64,000 nucleotides of DNA. Origin: Adhaeribacter rhizoryzae (GTDB lineage Bacteria; Bacteroidota; Bacteroidia; Cytophagales; Hymenobacteraceae). Location: positions 1 to 64,000 of the forward strand of contig NZ_VWSF01000023.1 of NCBI RefSeq assembly GCF_008629685.1, read 5' to 3'. Position numbers and translations under genes: made by a program. This document shows, in pieces, positions 16,488 through 25,173 of the stretch (positions are counted from its first letter, which is position 1; each line of letters starts with the position of its first letter). Below the pieces are notes generated by a model. The model saw only the letters and a list, made by a program, of their open reading frames with translations, had not been told where the DNA came from and made no database searches.

Positions 16488-18671
16488 ATGTTACTCGAAA
16501 CATTACCAAAAGAAAAGAAAGTAGTTCCGCCGGGCGCACCGGCCGTGGATTCCTTTTACTACGACAACAAAATAGTCCGCAACTTTGCCTTTGCCTCCGT
16601 GGGTTGGGGCTTGGTGGCCATGCTGGTGGGGGTTATTGTGGCGTTCCAGTTGGCCAACCCGGCCATGAACATGGGCACCGAATACACCACCTTTGGGCGG
16701 ATAAGGCCATTGCACACCAACGCGGCCATTTTTGCGTTTGTGGGCAACGGTATTTTTATGGGCGTTTATTACGCGCTGCAACGTTTGTGTAAAACCCGGA
16801 TGTATTCCGATTTACTGAGCAAAATTCACTTCTGGGGCTGGCAGCTTATTATTGTGGCCGCGGCTATTACGCTGCCCCTGGGTTTTACCACTTCCAAAGA
16901 ATACGCTGAACTGGAATGGCCCATTGATATTGCCATTACGGTAATCTGGGTAATATTTGGCTGGAACATGTTCGGGACCATTTTACAACGCCGCGAACGC
17001 CATTTGTACGTAGCTATTTGGTTCTTTATTTCTACGTTCTTAACGGTAGCGGTGCTGCACCTGGTTAATTCATTCGAGATTCCGGTGTCTTTCCTGAAAA
17101 GTTATTCGGGTTATGCGGGGGTGCAGGATGCATTGGTGCAGTGGTGGTACGGCCACAACGCGGTGGCTTTCTTTTTAACCACGCCTTACCTGGGCCTGAT
17201 GTATTACTTTTTGCCCAAAGCGGCTAACCGCCCGGTGTATTCGTACCGCTTATCTATTATTCACTTCTGGGCGCTGATATTTATTTACATCTGGGCTGGT
17301 CCGCACCACTTGTTATATACTGCCTTACCCGACTGGGCACAATCTTTAGGCGTAGTTTTCTCGATTATGTTGCTGGCACCCAGCTGGGGTGGTATGATTA
17401 ACGGTTTATTAACCCTGCGCGGTGCCTGGGACAAAGTAGCCGAAAGCCCGGTGCTGAAATTTATGGTGGTAGCGATTACAACTTACGGGATGGCCGTATT
17501 CGAAGGTCCCATGCTGTCTTTGAAAAATGTAAACGCCATTGCGCACTTCACCGACTGGATTGTAGCGCACGTACACGTAGGTACATTGGGCTGGAACGGT
17601 TTCTTAACTTTTGGCGTGCTGTACTGGTTAATCCCGCGCATTTTCCAAACCAAATTGTACTCCAATAAACTCGCTAATACCCACTTCTGGTTAGGTACGC
17701 TGGGTATCCTGTTCTACGCTATTCCTATGTACTGGGCCGGCTTTACCCAAGGTTTAATGTGGAAACAGTTTACCGCCGAAGGTACGCTGCAATACCCGAA
17801 CTTCCTCGAAACGGTGTTCCAGATTATCCCGATGTATTATTTGCGCGGTATTGGTGGTGCCATGTATTTGCTGGGTGCCTTTGTAATGGCCTACAACCTG
17901 TTCAAAACTGTTCGTCAGGGCGAATTATTAGCCGACGAAGTAGCCCATGCTGCCCCAATTCAGAAATTGCCGAAAGGCGCCAAATTAGATGGCCACTGGC
18001 ACCGTTGGATTGAGCGTCGTCCGATTCAGTTAGCCGTTTGGGCAACCGTAGCCATCCTGATTGGTGGTTTAATCGAGATGATTCCGACTTTCCTGATTGA
18101 GTCTAATGTGCCTACCATCAGCAGCGTGAAACCTTATACTTCTTTGGAATTACAAGGCCGCGACGTGTATATCAAAGAAGGCTGTAACAACTGTCACTCG
18201 CAAATGGTGCGTCCGTTCCGCTCCGAAACCGAACGTTACGGCGAATATTCTAAAGCCGGTGAATTCGTGTACGACCGGCCGTTCCTGTGGGGTTCTAAAC
18301 GTACTGGTCCGGATGTGCACCGGGTAGGAGGTAAGTATCCGCACTCCTGGCACTACAACCACATGATAGACCCTACCACCATGTCGCCGGGTTCTATTAT
18401 GCCGCCGTACCCCTGGTTAGCCGAGAAAGACCTGGATATTTCGGACACCTCGGATAAAATTCATGCGATGCGCCGGATGGGTGTACCATACTCGGAACAG
18501 TACGAGAAAAATGCCAACGACCACCTGATGACGCAAGCGAAAGAAATTGCCGCCGAACTCGGGAAAGAAGGCATCGAAGTTAAACCCGAAAAAGAAATAG
18601 TGGCTTTAATTGCTTACTTGCAACGCCTGGGTACCGACATTAAAGCCAAAGAAGAAGTAGCAGAAAAATAG
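16488..18671 (+). CDS. ccoNO: cbb3-type cytochrome c oxidase subunits I and II fused (CcoNO)
   Basis: 727 residues. Residues about 25-480 are CcoN: twelve or so membrane segments and the heme-copper His ligands (for example WWYGHNAV and GPHHLLYTALPDW, later DWIVAHVHVGTLGW). From about 510 it continues into CcoO: one membrane anchor (AVWATVAILIGGLIEMIPTF), a c-type heme site EGCNNCHSQMVRPF with Cys566, Cys569 and His570, and the axial Met region SPGSIMPPYPWL. The fused form is common in Bacteroidota. This is the catalytic core of the high-affinity terminal oxidase that reduces O2 and pumps protons in the inner membrane. It heads the operon with ccoQ and ccoP and has an Fnr-like tandem operator upstream. 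Confidence 0.97.
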   Translation: MLLETLPKEKKVVPPGAPAVDSFYYDNKIVRNFAFASVGWGLVAMLVGVIVAFQLANPAMNMGTEYTTFGRIRPLHTNAAIFAFVGNGIFMGVYYALQRLCKTRMYSDLLSKIHFWGWQLIIVAAAITLPLGFTTSKEYAELEWPIDIAITVIWVIFGWNMFGTILQRRERHLYVAIWFFISTFLTVAVLHLVNSFEIPVSFLKSYSGYAGVQDALVQWWYGHNAVAFFLTTPYLGLMYYFLPKAANRPVYSYRLSIIHFWALIFIYIWAGPHHLLYTALPDWAQSLGVVFSIMLLAPSWGGMINGLLTLRGAWDKVAESPVLKFMVVAITTYGMAVFEGPMLSLKNVNAIAHFTDWIVAHVHVGTLGWNGFLTFGVLYWLIPRIFQTKLYSNKLANTHFWLGTLGILFYAIPMYWAGFTQGLMWKQFTAEGTLQYPNFLETVFQIIPMYYLRGIGGAMYLLGAFVMAYNLFKTVRQGELLADEVAHAAPIQKLPKGAKLDGHWHRWIERRPIQLAVWATVAILIGGLIEMIPTFLIESNVPTISSVKPYTSLELQGRDVYIKEGCNNCHSQMVRPFRSETERYGEYSKAGEFVYDRPFLWGSKRTGPDVHRVGGKYPHSWHYNHMIDPTTMSPGSIMPPYPWLAEKDLDISDTSDKIHAMRRMGVPYSEQYEKNANDHLMTQAKEIAAELGKEGIEVKPEKEIVALIAYLQRLGTDIKAKEEVAEK

Positions 18672-18703
18672 AAAAAGCAAAAGGTAAGTTTTAGTTTTTT
18701 GAA

Positions 18704-18742
18704 TGAGGCTCCTCCTGGGTAAAACCAGGAGGAAACCTTGAA
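18704..18742. other. intra-operon hairpin between ccoNO and ccoQ
   Basis: GGCTCCTCCTGG and CCAGGAGGAAACC form a GC-rich stem with a short TAAAA-type loop in the 123-bp gap between ccoNO and ccoQ. There is no T-run directly after it, so it looks like an mRNA stability or processing element rather than a terminator. Confidence 0.5.
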
Positions 18743-18794
18743 AATTAAATTTCCTGAAGCGTTACCCCGAACCCCTTTAAACTAATAAAAAACC

Positions 18795-18992
18795 ATGTAT
18801 AAAAATATTCTGCAATCCATAGCCGGCATCGAAATATACCCCATTATTTCCTTTGCCATCTTCTTCGGGTTCTTCCTTTGCCTGATTCTGTACGTGATTC
18901 TGGTAGATAAAAATCTGGTGAAAAACATGAGCGAACTGCCGCTCCAGAACGATGAAGATTCACTGCCAAAAGAAGGAGTTTACCGGTCATGA
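18795..18992 (+). CDS. ccoQ: cbb3 oxidase subunit CcoQ-like
   Basis: 65 residues with one membrane segment (about 15-38, IISFAIFFGFFLCLILYVIL) and a short charged tail. Its size, topology and position between CcoNO and CcoP identify it as the CcoQ/subunit IV position, which helps stabilise the complex in other bacteria. Its stop overlaps the ccoP start by 4 bp. Confidence 0.85.
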   Translation: MYKNILQSIAGIEIYPIISFAIFFGFFLCLILYVILVDKNLVKNMSELPLQNDEDSLPKEGVYRS

Positions 18993-20188
18993 AAACACTT
19001 ACCAATCAATTTAAAAACTTTGTGCTGGCGGCAGCATTTGCCGTATCCTTGCCGGGCCTTGCCCAGGACCATGTAGCTGCCGGAAAAAAAGTATTTACCG
19101 ATAATTGCGCTGCCTGCCATAGCCTGGATGCCCAGGTAGTTGGGCCGGCTTTGAAAGGCGTAACCGAGCGCCGCGACGAAGCCTGGGTGAAGAACTTTAT
19201 TAAAAACTCAACTAAATTAATCCAGAGCGGCGATAAAGAGGCGGTGGCTTTGTTCGAGAAATTCAACAAAACCCAAATGCCGGCTTTCGAAGGCAGCCTT
19301 TCCGAAGAGCAAGTAACTTCGGTAGTAGCCTACCTGGCTAACCCCGGCGAAGCTGCTCCGGCTGAGGCCGCTGCCCCGGCAACAGATAACAAAGCCACGG
19401 CGGCGGCTTCGGTTCCGGCACCTGAATTTAATTTGCAGGCGATAGATCCTATTTTGCTGGTGCTGGTGTCTTTTGCGCTTATTTTATTATTGGTAATACT
19501 GGGGTTTGGCCTGATTATTTTAAAGCAGGTTTCCCCGCTGCTGGCTAAAGTTTACGAGAAGCCAGCGTACCAAAATTCGTTCATGGCCCGTTTGGTAGCC
19601 ATGTTCCAGGGCGAGGGCCAGCTTTTTGTTAAGAAAGACAAGAACATTATTATGGAAGGCCACGATTACGACGGCATCCATGAGTTCGACAACGACTTGC
19701 CGCCTTGGTGGAGATATTTATTTTACGCAACGGTGGTTTTTAGTTTGGTGTACGTAGTTAACTACCACGTAATGGGCGGTAAATTACAGGATGCTGAATA
19801 CGAAGCCGAAATGCAAACTGCTGCCCTGTTGCACCCGCCCACCGAAGAAGGTAGCATCAACGAAAAAACCGATTATAAAGTGTTAACCGATGCTGGCGCT
19901 TTGGAAAAAGGGAAAACTGCTTACCTGCAAAACTGCGCGGCCTGCCACGGCCAGGAAGCCGAAGGTAAAATTGGCCCTAACTTAACCGACGAGTACTGGC
20001 TGCACGGTGGTGAGGTAAACGAAATATTTAAAACCATCAAATTTGGGATAACCGAAAAAGGCATGGTAGCCTGGAATGGCAAACTCTCTAAAGACCAGAT
20101 ACTGGAAGTGAGCAGTTATATATTAAGCTTACAAGGTTCTAACCCGGCCGGTGCTAAAGAGCCGCAAGGCGAGAAGGTAACCAAGTAG
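18989..20188 (+). CDS. ccoP: cbb3 oxidase diheme subunit CcoP with extra N-terminal cytochrome c domain
   Basis: 399 residues. A signal peptide is followed by a class I cytochrome c domain (Cys40-Ala-Ala-Cys43-His44, axial Met near TQMPAF). Then come an Ala/Pro-rich linker, a membrane segment (about 153-175), the CcoP N-terminal signature DNDLPPWWRYLFYATVVFS with a second membrane segment, and a C-terminal cytochrome c domain with Cys316, Cys319 and His320. Ordinary CcoP has two hemes in one C-terminal region; here one heme domain has been moved to, or added at, the N terminus. The protein carries electrons from the donor cytochrome to CcoO. Confidence 0.92.
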   Translation: MKTLTNQFKNFVLAAAFAVSLPGLAQDHVAAGKKVFTDNCAACHSLDAQVVGPALKGVTERRDEAWVKNFIKNSTKLIQSGDKEAVALFEKFNKTQMPAFEGSLSEEQVTSVVAYLANPGEAAPAEAAAPATDNKATAAASVPAPEFNLQAIDPILLVLVSFALILLLVILGFGLIILKQVSPLLAKVYEKPAYQNSFMARLVAMFQGEGQLFVKKDKNIIMEGHDYDGIHEFDNDLPPWWRYLFYATVVFSLVYVVNYHVMGGKLQDAEYEAEMQTAALLHPPTEEGSINEKTDYKVLTDAGALEKGKTAYLQNCAACHGQEAEGKIGPNLTDEYWLHGGEVNEIFKTIKFGITEKGMVAWNGKLSKDQILEVSSYILSLQGSNPAGAKEPQGEKVTK

Positions 20189-20220
20189 TTTTGAGTTTTT
20201 AACCCTAAGTAGCTTGTTTT

Positions 20221-20255
20221 AGCCCTTCCTTAATAATTTTAAGGAAGGGCTTTTT
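20221..20255 (+). terminator. terminator of the ccoNOQP operon
   Basis: AGCCCTTCCTTAA (20221-20233) and TTAAGGAAGGGCT (20239-20251) form a perfect 13-bp stem followed by a T-run. The rest of the gap to 20525 shows only a lone GTCATTCTGG at 20356, possibly half of a lost palindrome. Confidence 0.9.
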
Positions 20256-20525
20256 GCTTGTAAAAAATACTCTCAGTTTAAGAAAATATTTCCTTTTTAC
20301 CTTAGTAACTGATGTTACGCAAAAATTTAAATAATATAGTTCAAGTAACCCACTTTTGTCATTCTGGATACCTAAATTTAATTTTGCCCTACCTATTGCT
20401 TAACATTAGTTATTAATTCTAGGGTAGAAGATAAATAAATTCTGCCTATATTAGCTTGTACTAAGTTGTTGTATTTCAGGGTGTATGAAGTACCTAACAA
20501 AGCCGAACCTGTTTTAAAAATAAAG

Positions 20526-21692
20526 ATGAATCAATTACGCTTTATTTTAATCCTTTTGGTATACCCGCTTTTAAATGTATACGGCCAAACTCAGCCCGGT
20601 AAAAAGCCTATTTTGGCTAATAGTAATATTTGGACCCAAGCCAGGTTAGCTGCGTTTGAGAAAGAAATAGAAAACTTACGCCAGCAACATCATATTCCAG
20701 GTTTATCGGTTGGTATTGTAAAAGATAAACAATTGGCCTGGCAGAAAGGCTTTGGCTATGCAGATGTGGCGCAAAAAATTATACCCGACGAACATACCGT
20801 ATATCAAATTGCTTCGGTAACCAAAACTTTTGGTTCTATTTTGCTGATGCAGCAAGTAGAAAAGGGTAAAGTAAGTTTGGATGATCCAATTGCCAAATAC
20901 AATATTAATTTAGGCGCCCGCTGGGGCAGCGATGAACGGATTAAAGTAAAGCATTTGCTCACGCATACGGCCATGGGTAATTCCCTGAATGCGTTTAAAC
21001 CAGGCTACACCTTCCGCTACAACGGAGACTGGTATAACCGTTTAGGCTTGGTAATAGAAAAGGCGGCGGGCCAACCGTTTGGCGAAATATTGCTGCAAAA
21101 TATTATCCGGCCGCTTGGCTTACAAAATACCGTTCCGAGTACAGACGATAGCATTAATTTTAAATTAACCGGTTACAACCCGGAAGTTTTTAAAACCAAA
21201 GTAGCCAAACCTTATGATTGGCAGAAAAAGCAACTGGTTCCCGTGCAATATACTTATGGTTTTGGTCCGGCGGCCGGCCTGATGAGCAGTGTAGCAGACC
21301 TGGCCGTTTACGCCAATGCCTTAGATGAACAACAATTTTTGCTGCCCCAAACCTGGGAAAAGGTATTTACACCTTTTGTAACCCCTAAAGGAAAAGAAAT
21401 TCAATACGGACTGGGCTGGTACGTGAAAAATTATAAAGGCGTAAAGGTGGCGTGGCATACAGGTTGGTGGACCGGCTACTCGGCTTTATTTATCCGGGTT
21501 CCGGAGCAAGCGCTTACCTTTATTGTGCTGGCCAATTCTCAGGATTTAAGCCGGCCCTTTTACCACGTGGTGCAACCAATACCGGGCATCGGCTTCTTTA
21601 ATCCCTTGCGTTCCAACCTTAACAAAAACTTGCTGGCCTCCGATTTTGCCAAAGCCTTCTTTCAGTATTTTATAGAAGAAAAAGAGAATTAA
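20526..21692 (+). CDS. secreted serine hydrolase, class C beta-lactamase family
   Basis: 388 residues from ATG 20526, chosen because it begins a clean signal peptide (MNQLRFILILLVYPLLNVYG). Active-site motifs are SVTK with Ser97 and Lys100, the second motif region FRYNGDWYNRLG (Tyr conserved, the usual third residue Asn is Gly), and the KTG-equivalent WHTGWWTGYSA. This group contains esterases, D-aminopeptidases and penicillin-binding-like proteins more often than true beta-lactamases. The substrate is unknown. It does not belong to the oxidase operon, because a terminator lies between. Confidence 0.87.
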   Translation: MNQLRFILILLVYPLLNVYGQTQPGKKPILANSNIWTQARLAAFEKEIENLRQQHHIPGLSVGIVKDKQLAWQKGFGYADVAQKIIPDEHTVYQIASVTKTFGSILLMQQVEKGKVSLDDPIAKYNINLGARWGSDERIKVKHLLTHTAMGNSLNAFKPGYTFRYNGDWYNRLGLVIEKAAGQPFGEILLQNIIRPLGLQNTVPSTDDSINFKLTGYNPEVFKTKVAKPYDWQKKQLVPVQYTYGFGPAAGLMSSVADLAVYANALDEQQFLLPQTWEKVFTPFVTPKGKEIQYGLGWYVKNYKGVKVAWHTGWWTGYSALFIRVPEQALTFIVLANSQDLSRPFYHVVQPIPGIGFFNPLRSNLNKNLLASDFAKAFFQYFIEEKEN

Positions 21693-22010
21693 ACAAGTCA
21701 TTCGCGAAGGTAAGAGAAGGCTCTCCTTTGACGGCGTCGGGCGGAATTAATTTAATTTTTTATATGGAATAGCCTTTATACTATTGAGTATTATAACCTG
21801 GTAGGCCATTATTTCTGAAAACCTTCTCTATATTATATTTCAAGGATATTACTTTTGAAAATAATTAATCCTTAGGTGAGAACCTGGGCTATCTTCTTTT
21901 CGGTAAGCTTTATTAAAGAATATTAAACTTACCGGAAAAAAGGCCTAAGATGGGAACCCATCAAAATAATTATAGCCAAAGTTGCTCCCAAGAGATTACC
22001 TTATCAGGCG
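21693..22010. other. convergent intergenic region with hairpin
   Basis: 318 bp between convergent genes. CTTTTCGGTAAG (21896-21907) pairs with CTTACCGGAAAAAAG (from 21928) around a 20-base AT-rich loop and is the likely bidirectional terminator. Nothing else was seen. Confidence 0.5.
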
Positions 22011-23036
22011 CTATTTCACAAATGCTGCTTTAGCCACATAATCGTAAGACTTCCTGACTGATTCTAGTTGTGAAGGAGATGCACTGGTGGCCGGGTTAGG
22101 GTATTCCAACTCTACATAATATTTTTCTAAGCCTCCGGTAGCATAACCAACCGTAAAAATGTTTTCGAAATTCATAAATCCAGTCGAGCCCAGAACGTCT
22201 CTGTCTTTGATGTGCAGGAAGGGAAAGCGCCCCGGGTACCGCCGGAAATAAACAACGGGATCACACTGGCCCATTACTGCCCAATACACATCCATTTCAA
22301 AGAATACCAGGCTGGGCTCAGTATTGGTCAAGAGAAAATCATAGAAAATTTCGCTGGGGTAACTGTTCTGGGTAATTTCCATTTCCGGCGACCAATCTTC
22401 ACCGCGCTTTGCCCCAATCCGTTTAAATTCCTGACTATGGTTATGGTAGCCCCACCGCATTTTGGCCTCTTTGGCTAGTTGCCCGGTTTGATTAAAAATA
22501 TCGCAAACCAGTTTAGCATCATCCAGCGTGTTTATGAGGGGCATAGCAGGCTGCACCATTACCGGCACACCTAGCTCCTGATGATCGGCTATAGCCCTTT
22601 TCCAGAATTCAAGTATAGCCTTGGTATTTTCCCGGGTATAGGTTTCAATCTGGATGCTGCGCTCTCCTTTACCGGTTCCTCCGCCATCACCAAATTTGTA
22701 AAGGCTTTTCAGCGGCGGCTCCAGATGAGAACTGGTTGGTTCCAGACCAATGTCGTCTAACAACTTTCGGTAATCTTTTAACGAATAGCCAAGAACAGAA
22801 CCTTTTTTGTCCTGCTGTTCATAGCCATACAGTTCTACATGCGAGAAGCCAATTTTCTTCAGGGCTGTTAACGAACCTACCATGTCTTGCTTCAACTGGA
22901 GGCGAATAGAATAAGTCTGAATCCCGATTTTCTTTTGCCTAGGAGCACTGGCAGCACCTAATACATTGTTCTCTGAAAGCATTCCTGCAGCCGCAAGTGC
23001 TGTTACGTTTTTAAGGAAATTTCTTCTTTTGTACAT
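22011..23036 (-). CDS. Tat-exported sugar phosphate isomerase/epimerase-like TIM barrel
   Basis: 341 residues from the Met that starts MYKRRNFLKNVTALAAAGM, a twin-arginine signal. A longer open frame exists upstream, but it runs through the ccoG operators and is not accepted. The fold is the AP-endonuclease-2 type TIM barrel (IGIQTYSIRLQLKQDM, FSHVELYGYE, GYHNHSQEF, FFEMDVYW, HIKDRD), with the metal-binding Glu/Asp/His residues of xylose-isomerase-like enzymes. Many Bacteroidota have Tat-exported members with unknown sugar substrates. It is divergent from ccoG, with 232 bp between the starts. Confidence 0.85.
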   Translation of the reverse strand: MYKRRNFLKNVTALAAAGMLSENNVLGAASAPRQKKIGIQTYSIRLQLKQDMVGSLTALKKIGFSHVELYGYEQQDKKGSVLGYSLKDYRKLLDDIGLEPTSSHLEPPLKSLYKFGDGGGTGKGERSIQIETYTRENTKAILEFWKRAIADHQELGVPVMVQPAMPLINTLDDAKLVCDIFNQTGQLAKEAKMRWGYHNHSQEFKRIGAKRGEDWSPEMEITQNSYPSEIFYDFLLTNTEPSLVFFEMDVYWAVMGQCDPVVYFRRYPGRFPFLHIKDRDVLGSTGFMNFENIFTVGYATGGLEKYYVELEYPNPATSASPSQLESVRKSYDYVAKAAFVK

Positions 23037-23142
23037 AGGCGTGTGGGGGTAAGTGGCGGTAAGGCTAAGGTAATAATAAATAGACAATGTTCTAAGGTGA
23101 TTATTATGGATTATCAGATTACTATAAATCAATATTCCTCCC

Positions 23143-23208
23143 TGATTAAGATCAGCCGGCATTATGATCGCCGTCATGTTTATTCGGCAGCGCAATTCAG
23201 ATTTTTGT
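23143..23208 (+). promoter_or_regulatory. ccoG promoter: tandem Crp/Fnr-type sites plus -7 element
   Basis: Distal dyad CTGAT-TAAG-ATCAG at 23143-23156; proximal dyad ATGAT-CGCC-GTCAT at 23165-23178 (offset 22 bp); -7-like GATTTTTG at 23201-23208, beginning 23 bp after the proximal site ends. The distal site shares the flank CCTCCCTGA...ATCAGCC with the ccoNO promoter. The start codon lies 60 bp after the octamer. Confidence 0.75.
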
Positions 23209-23268
23209 AAAGTTAAAAACCACAATCGCGGCAGGTAATTACCCAACGCAAACAAAATCTAAACTAAA

Positions 23269-24669
23269 ATGAGCCACGTTGCAACCGATACTGACCACTT
23301 CCGCGACTCGGTATCTACAGTAGATAAAGAAGGGAAACGGGTGTGGCTTTACCCCAAAAAACCATCCGGAAAATATTACAATGCCCGTAAACTGGTAAGC
23401 TATGGTTTACTCACCATTCTGTTTGCGGTACCGTTCCTGAAAATTAATGGCTTGCCGGTGCTCATGCTCAACTTCCCGGCCCGTAAGTTTATTATTTTCG
23501 GACAAATATTCTGGCCCCAGGATTTCTTTATCCTGCTGCTGGCCTTTTTAACCCTGGTGGTATTTATTATTTTGTTTACGGTAATTTACGGCCGGGTTTT
23601 CTGCGGCTGGGTTTGCCCCCAGACAATTTTCATGGAAATGGTTTTCCGCCGCATCGAATATTTTATTGAAGGCGACTACAACAAACAAAAAGCCCTGAAC
23701 AAAGCCCCCTGGACCCGCGAGAAAATTCTGAAAAAAGGCACCAAACACACCATCTTCCTGGCTATTTCTTTCCTGATTGCCAACCTGTTTTTGGCTTATA
23801 TTATTGGCATAGATGAGTTAAAAGTTATTGTGCTGGATTCGCCGCTGAACCACCTGGTGGGTTTGGGTACGCTGCTGGTTTTTGCCGGTATCTTTTACTG
23901 GGTGTATGCCAGCTTCAGGGAGCAGGTTTGTACCATTGTTTGCCCGTACGGCCGCTTACAAGGCGTAATGATGGATAAAAAAACCACCGTTATTGCCTAC
24001 GATTTTGTGCGTGGCGAGCCCCGCGAGAAACAGCGTAAAGGCCAGGAGCGTACCGCCGGCGACTGTATAGATTGCCACCAGTGCGTGCAGGTTTGCCCCA
24101 CCGGTATCGATATCCGGAACGGCACCCAACTGGAATGTATTAATTGTACCGCTTGCATCGATGCCTGCAACAACATTATGGACCTGATAAACAAGCCGCA
24201 AGGCTTAATCCGCTACGACTCCATGGAAGGCATTGAAAAAGGAGAGAAGTGGAAATTAAATGCCCGGATTAAAGGCTACAGTGCAGTGTTGTTAATTCTG
24301 GTGGGAATATTAATAACGCTGCTGGTAACCCGCAGCAACGTAGATGCCACCATTTTGCGCACGCCGGGCATGTTGTTCCAGAAAAACGATAAAGGTGATA
24401 TTGTAAACCTGTATAATATTTCGGTTATCAATAAAACCAACGAAGAAATGCCCATTACCTTAAAATTATTGGAACCGGCGCAAGGCACGATTCAGGTAGT
24501 AAAAAACAACTTAATACTACCCAAACAAGGCATTACCGAAGGTGTTTTCTTAGCCGAAATTCCGGCCCAATATTTAACCGGCATTAATTCCGAAATAGAA
24601 GTAGGGGTTTACAGCCGCGGAAAACTGATTGCCGTGGAAAAAACCAAGTTTATGGGTCCGGCCAAATAA
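23269..24669 (+). CDS. ccoG: cytochrome c oxidase accessory protein CcoG (FixG/RdxA)
   Basis: 466 residues. The N-terminal membrane domain (segments at about 43-62, 85-107, 160-182, 197-212) includes YGRVFCGWVCPQTIF and IVCPYGRLQGVM. Two 4Fe-4S ferredoxin motifs follow: Cys266, Cys269, Cys272, Cys276 and Cys290, Cys293, Cys296, Cys300. A further membrane segment and an immunoglobulin-like C-terminal domain complete the usual FixG plan. CcoG takes part in copper handling for cbb3 oxidase assembly; it is described as reducing Cu(II). It is followed by ccoH and a UreH-like exporter with gaps of 26 and 1 bp, forming one operon. Confidence 0.95.
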   Translation: MSHVATDTDHFRDSVSTVDKEGKRVWLYPKKPSGKYYNARKLVSYGLLTILFAVPFLKINGLPVLMLNFPARKFIIFGQIFWPQDFFILLLAFLTLVVFIILFTVIYGRVFCGWVCPQTIFMEMVFRRIEYFIEGDYNKQKALNKAPWTREKILKKGTKHTIFLAISFLIANLFLAYIIGIDELKVIVLDSPLNHLVGLGTLLVFAGIFYWVYASFREQVCTIVCPYGRLQGVMMDKKTTVIAYDFVRGEPREKQRKGQERTAGDCIDCHQCVQVCPTGIDIRNGTQLECINCTACIDACNNIMDLINKPQGLIRYDSMEGIEKGEKWKLNARIKGYSAVLLILVGILITLLVTRSNVDATILRTPGMLFQKNDKGDIVNLYNISVINKTNEEMPITLKLLEPAQGTIQVVKNNLILPKQGITEGVFLAEIPAQYLTGINSEIEVGVYSRGKLIAVEKTKFMGPAK

Positions 24670-24695
24670 TTTAATAAATAAGAAATTTAATCCGA

Positions 24696-25172
24696 ATGAA
24701 TACTCCAACAGTTAATTCCAGAAAGAGTGGGTGGTTTTTACCCTATGTTATTACGGGCGCTTTTATCTGTTTTATGAGCTACATTATTTTCTTTGTTACG
24801 CAGGCCATGCGCTCCGAAGTAAATCTGGTGAGCAAAGATTATTACCAGCAGGAACTGGATTACCAGAAACATATTGAAGTAATGAACCGCACGGCTGCCC
24901 AAAACCAAGCGGTAACTGTGGCGGCACCAGCCGGTACCAATCAGGTAATTTTAAATATGGCGGTAGAGGCTAACGAGAAAATTACCGGCACCATTAATTT
25001 TTTTCGTCCTTCCGATGGTTCCCAGGATTTTCAGGTGCCGTTAAAACTAAACGAATCGCAAAACCAGGTTCTGAATACCGAAAAACTATCGAAAGGCTTG
25101 TGGCGCGTTAAAGTTAATTACAACCGGGGCAACCAGCATTATTACAACGAAACGCAAATAACGCTGCAATAA
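24696..25172 (+). CDS. ccoH: FixH/CcoH family assembly protein
   Basis: 158 residues with one N-terminal membrane segment (about 13-34) followed by the typical EVNLVSKDYYQQELDYQKHI stretch and a periplasmic sheet domain. This is the Bacteroidota form of FixH/CcoH, an inner-membrane protein needed for stable cbb3 assembly. Its position directly after ccoG supports the call. Stop codon and next start are one base apart. Confidence 0.88.
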   Translation: MNTPTVNSRKSGWFLPYVITGAFICFMSYIIFFVTQAMRSEVNLVSKDYYQQELDYQKHIEVMNRTAAQNQAVTVAAPAGTNQVILNMAVEANEKITGTINFFRPSDGSQDFQVPLKLNESQNQVLNTEKLSKGLWRVKVNYNRGNQHYYNETQITLQ

Positions 25173-25173
25173 A

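Noticed and set aside
20356-20365. Single GTCATTCTGG after the oxidase operon as a palindrome copy
   Set aside because: No matching second arm; ten bases alone are not enough.
23037-23255. Upstream extension of the Tat-exported TIM-barrel protein (73 more codons)
   Set aside because: It would bury the twin-arginine signal inside the protein and translate across the ccoG operator region. The Met at 23034-23036 directly begins the Tat signal.
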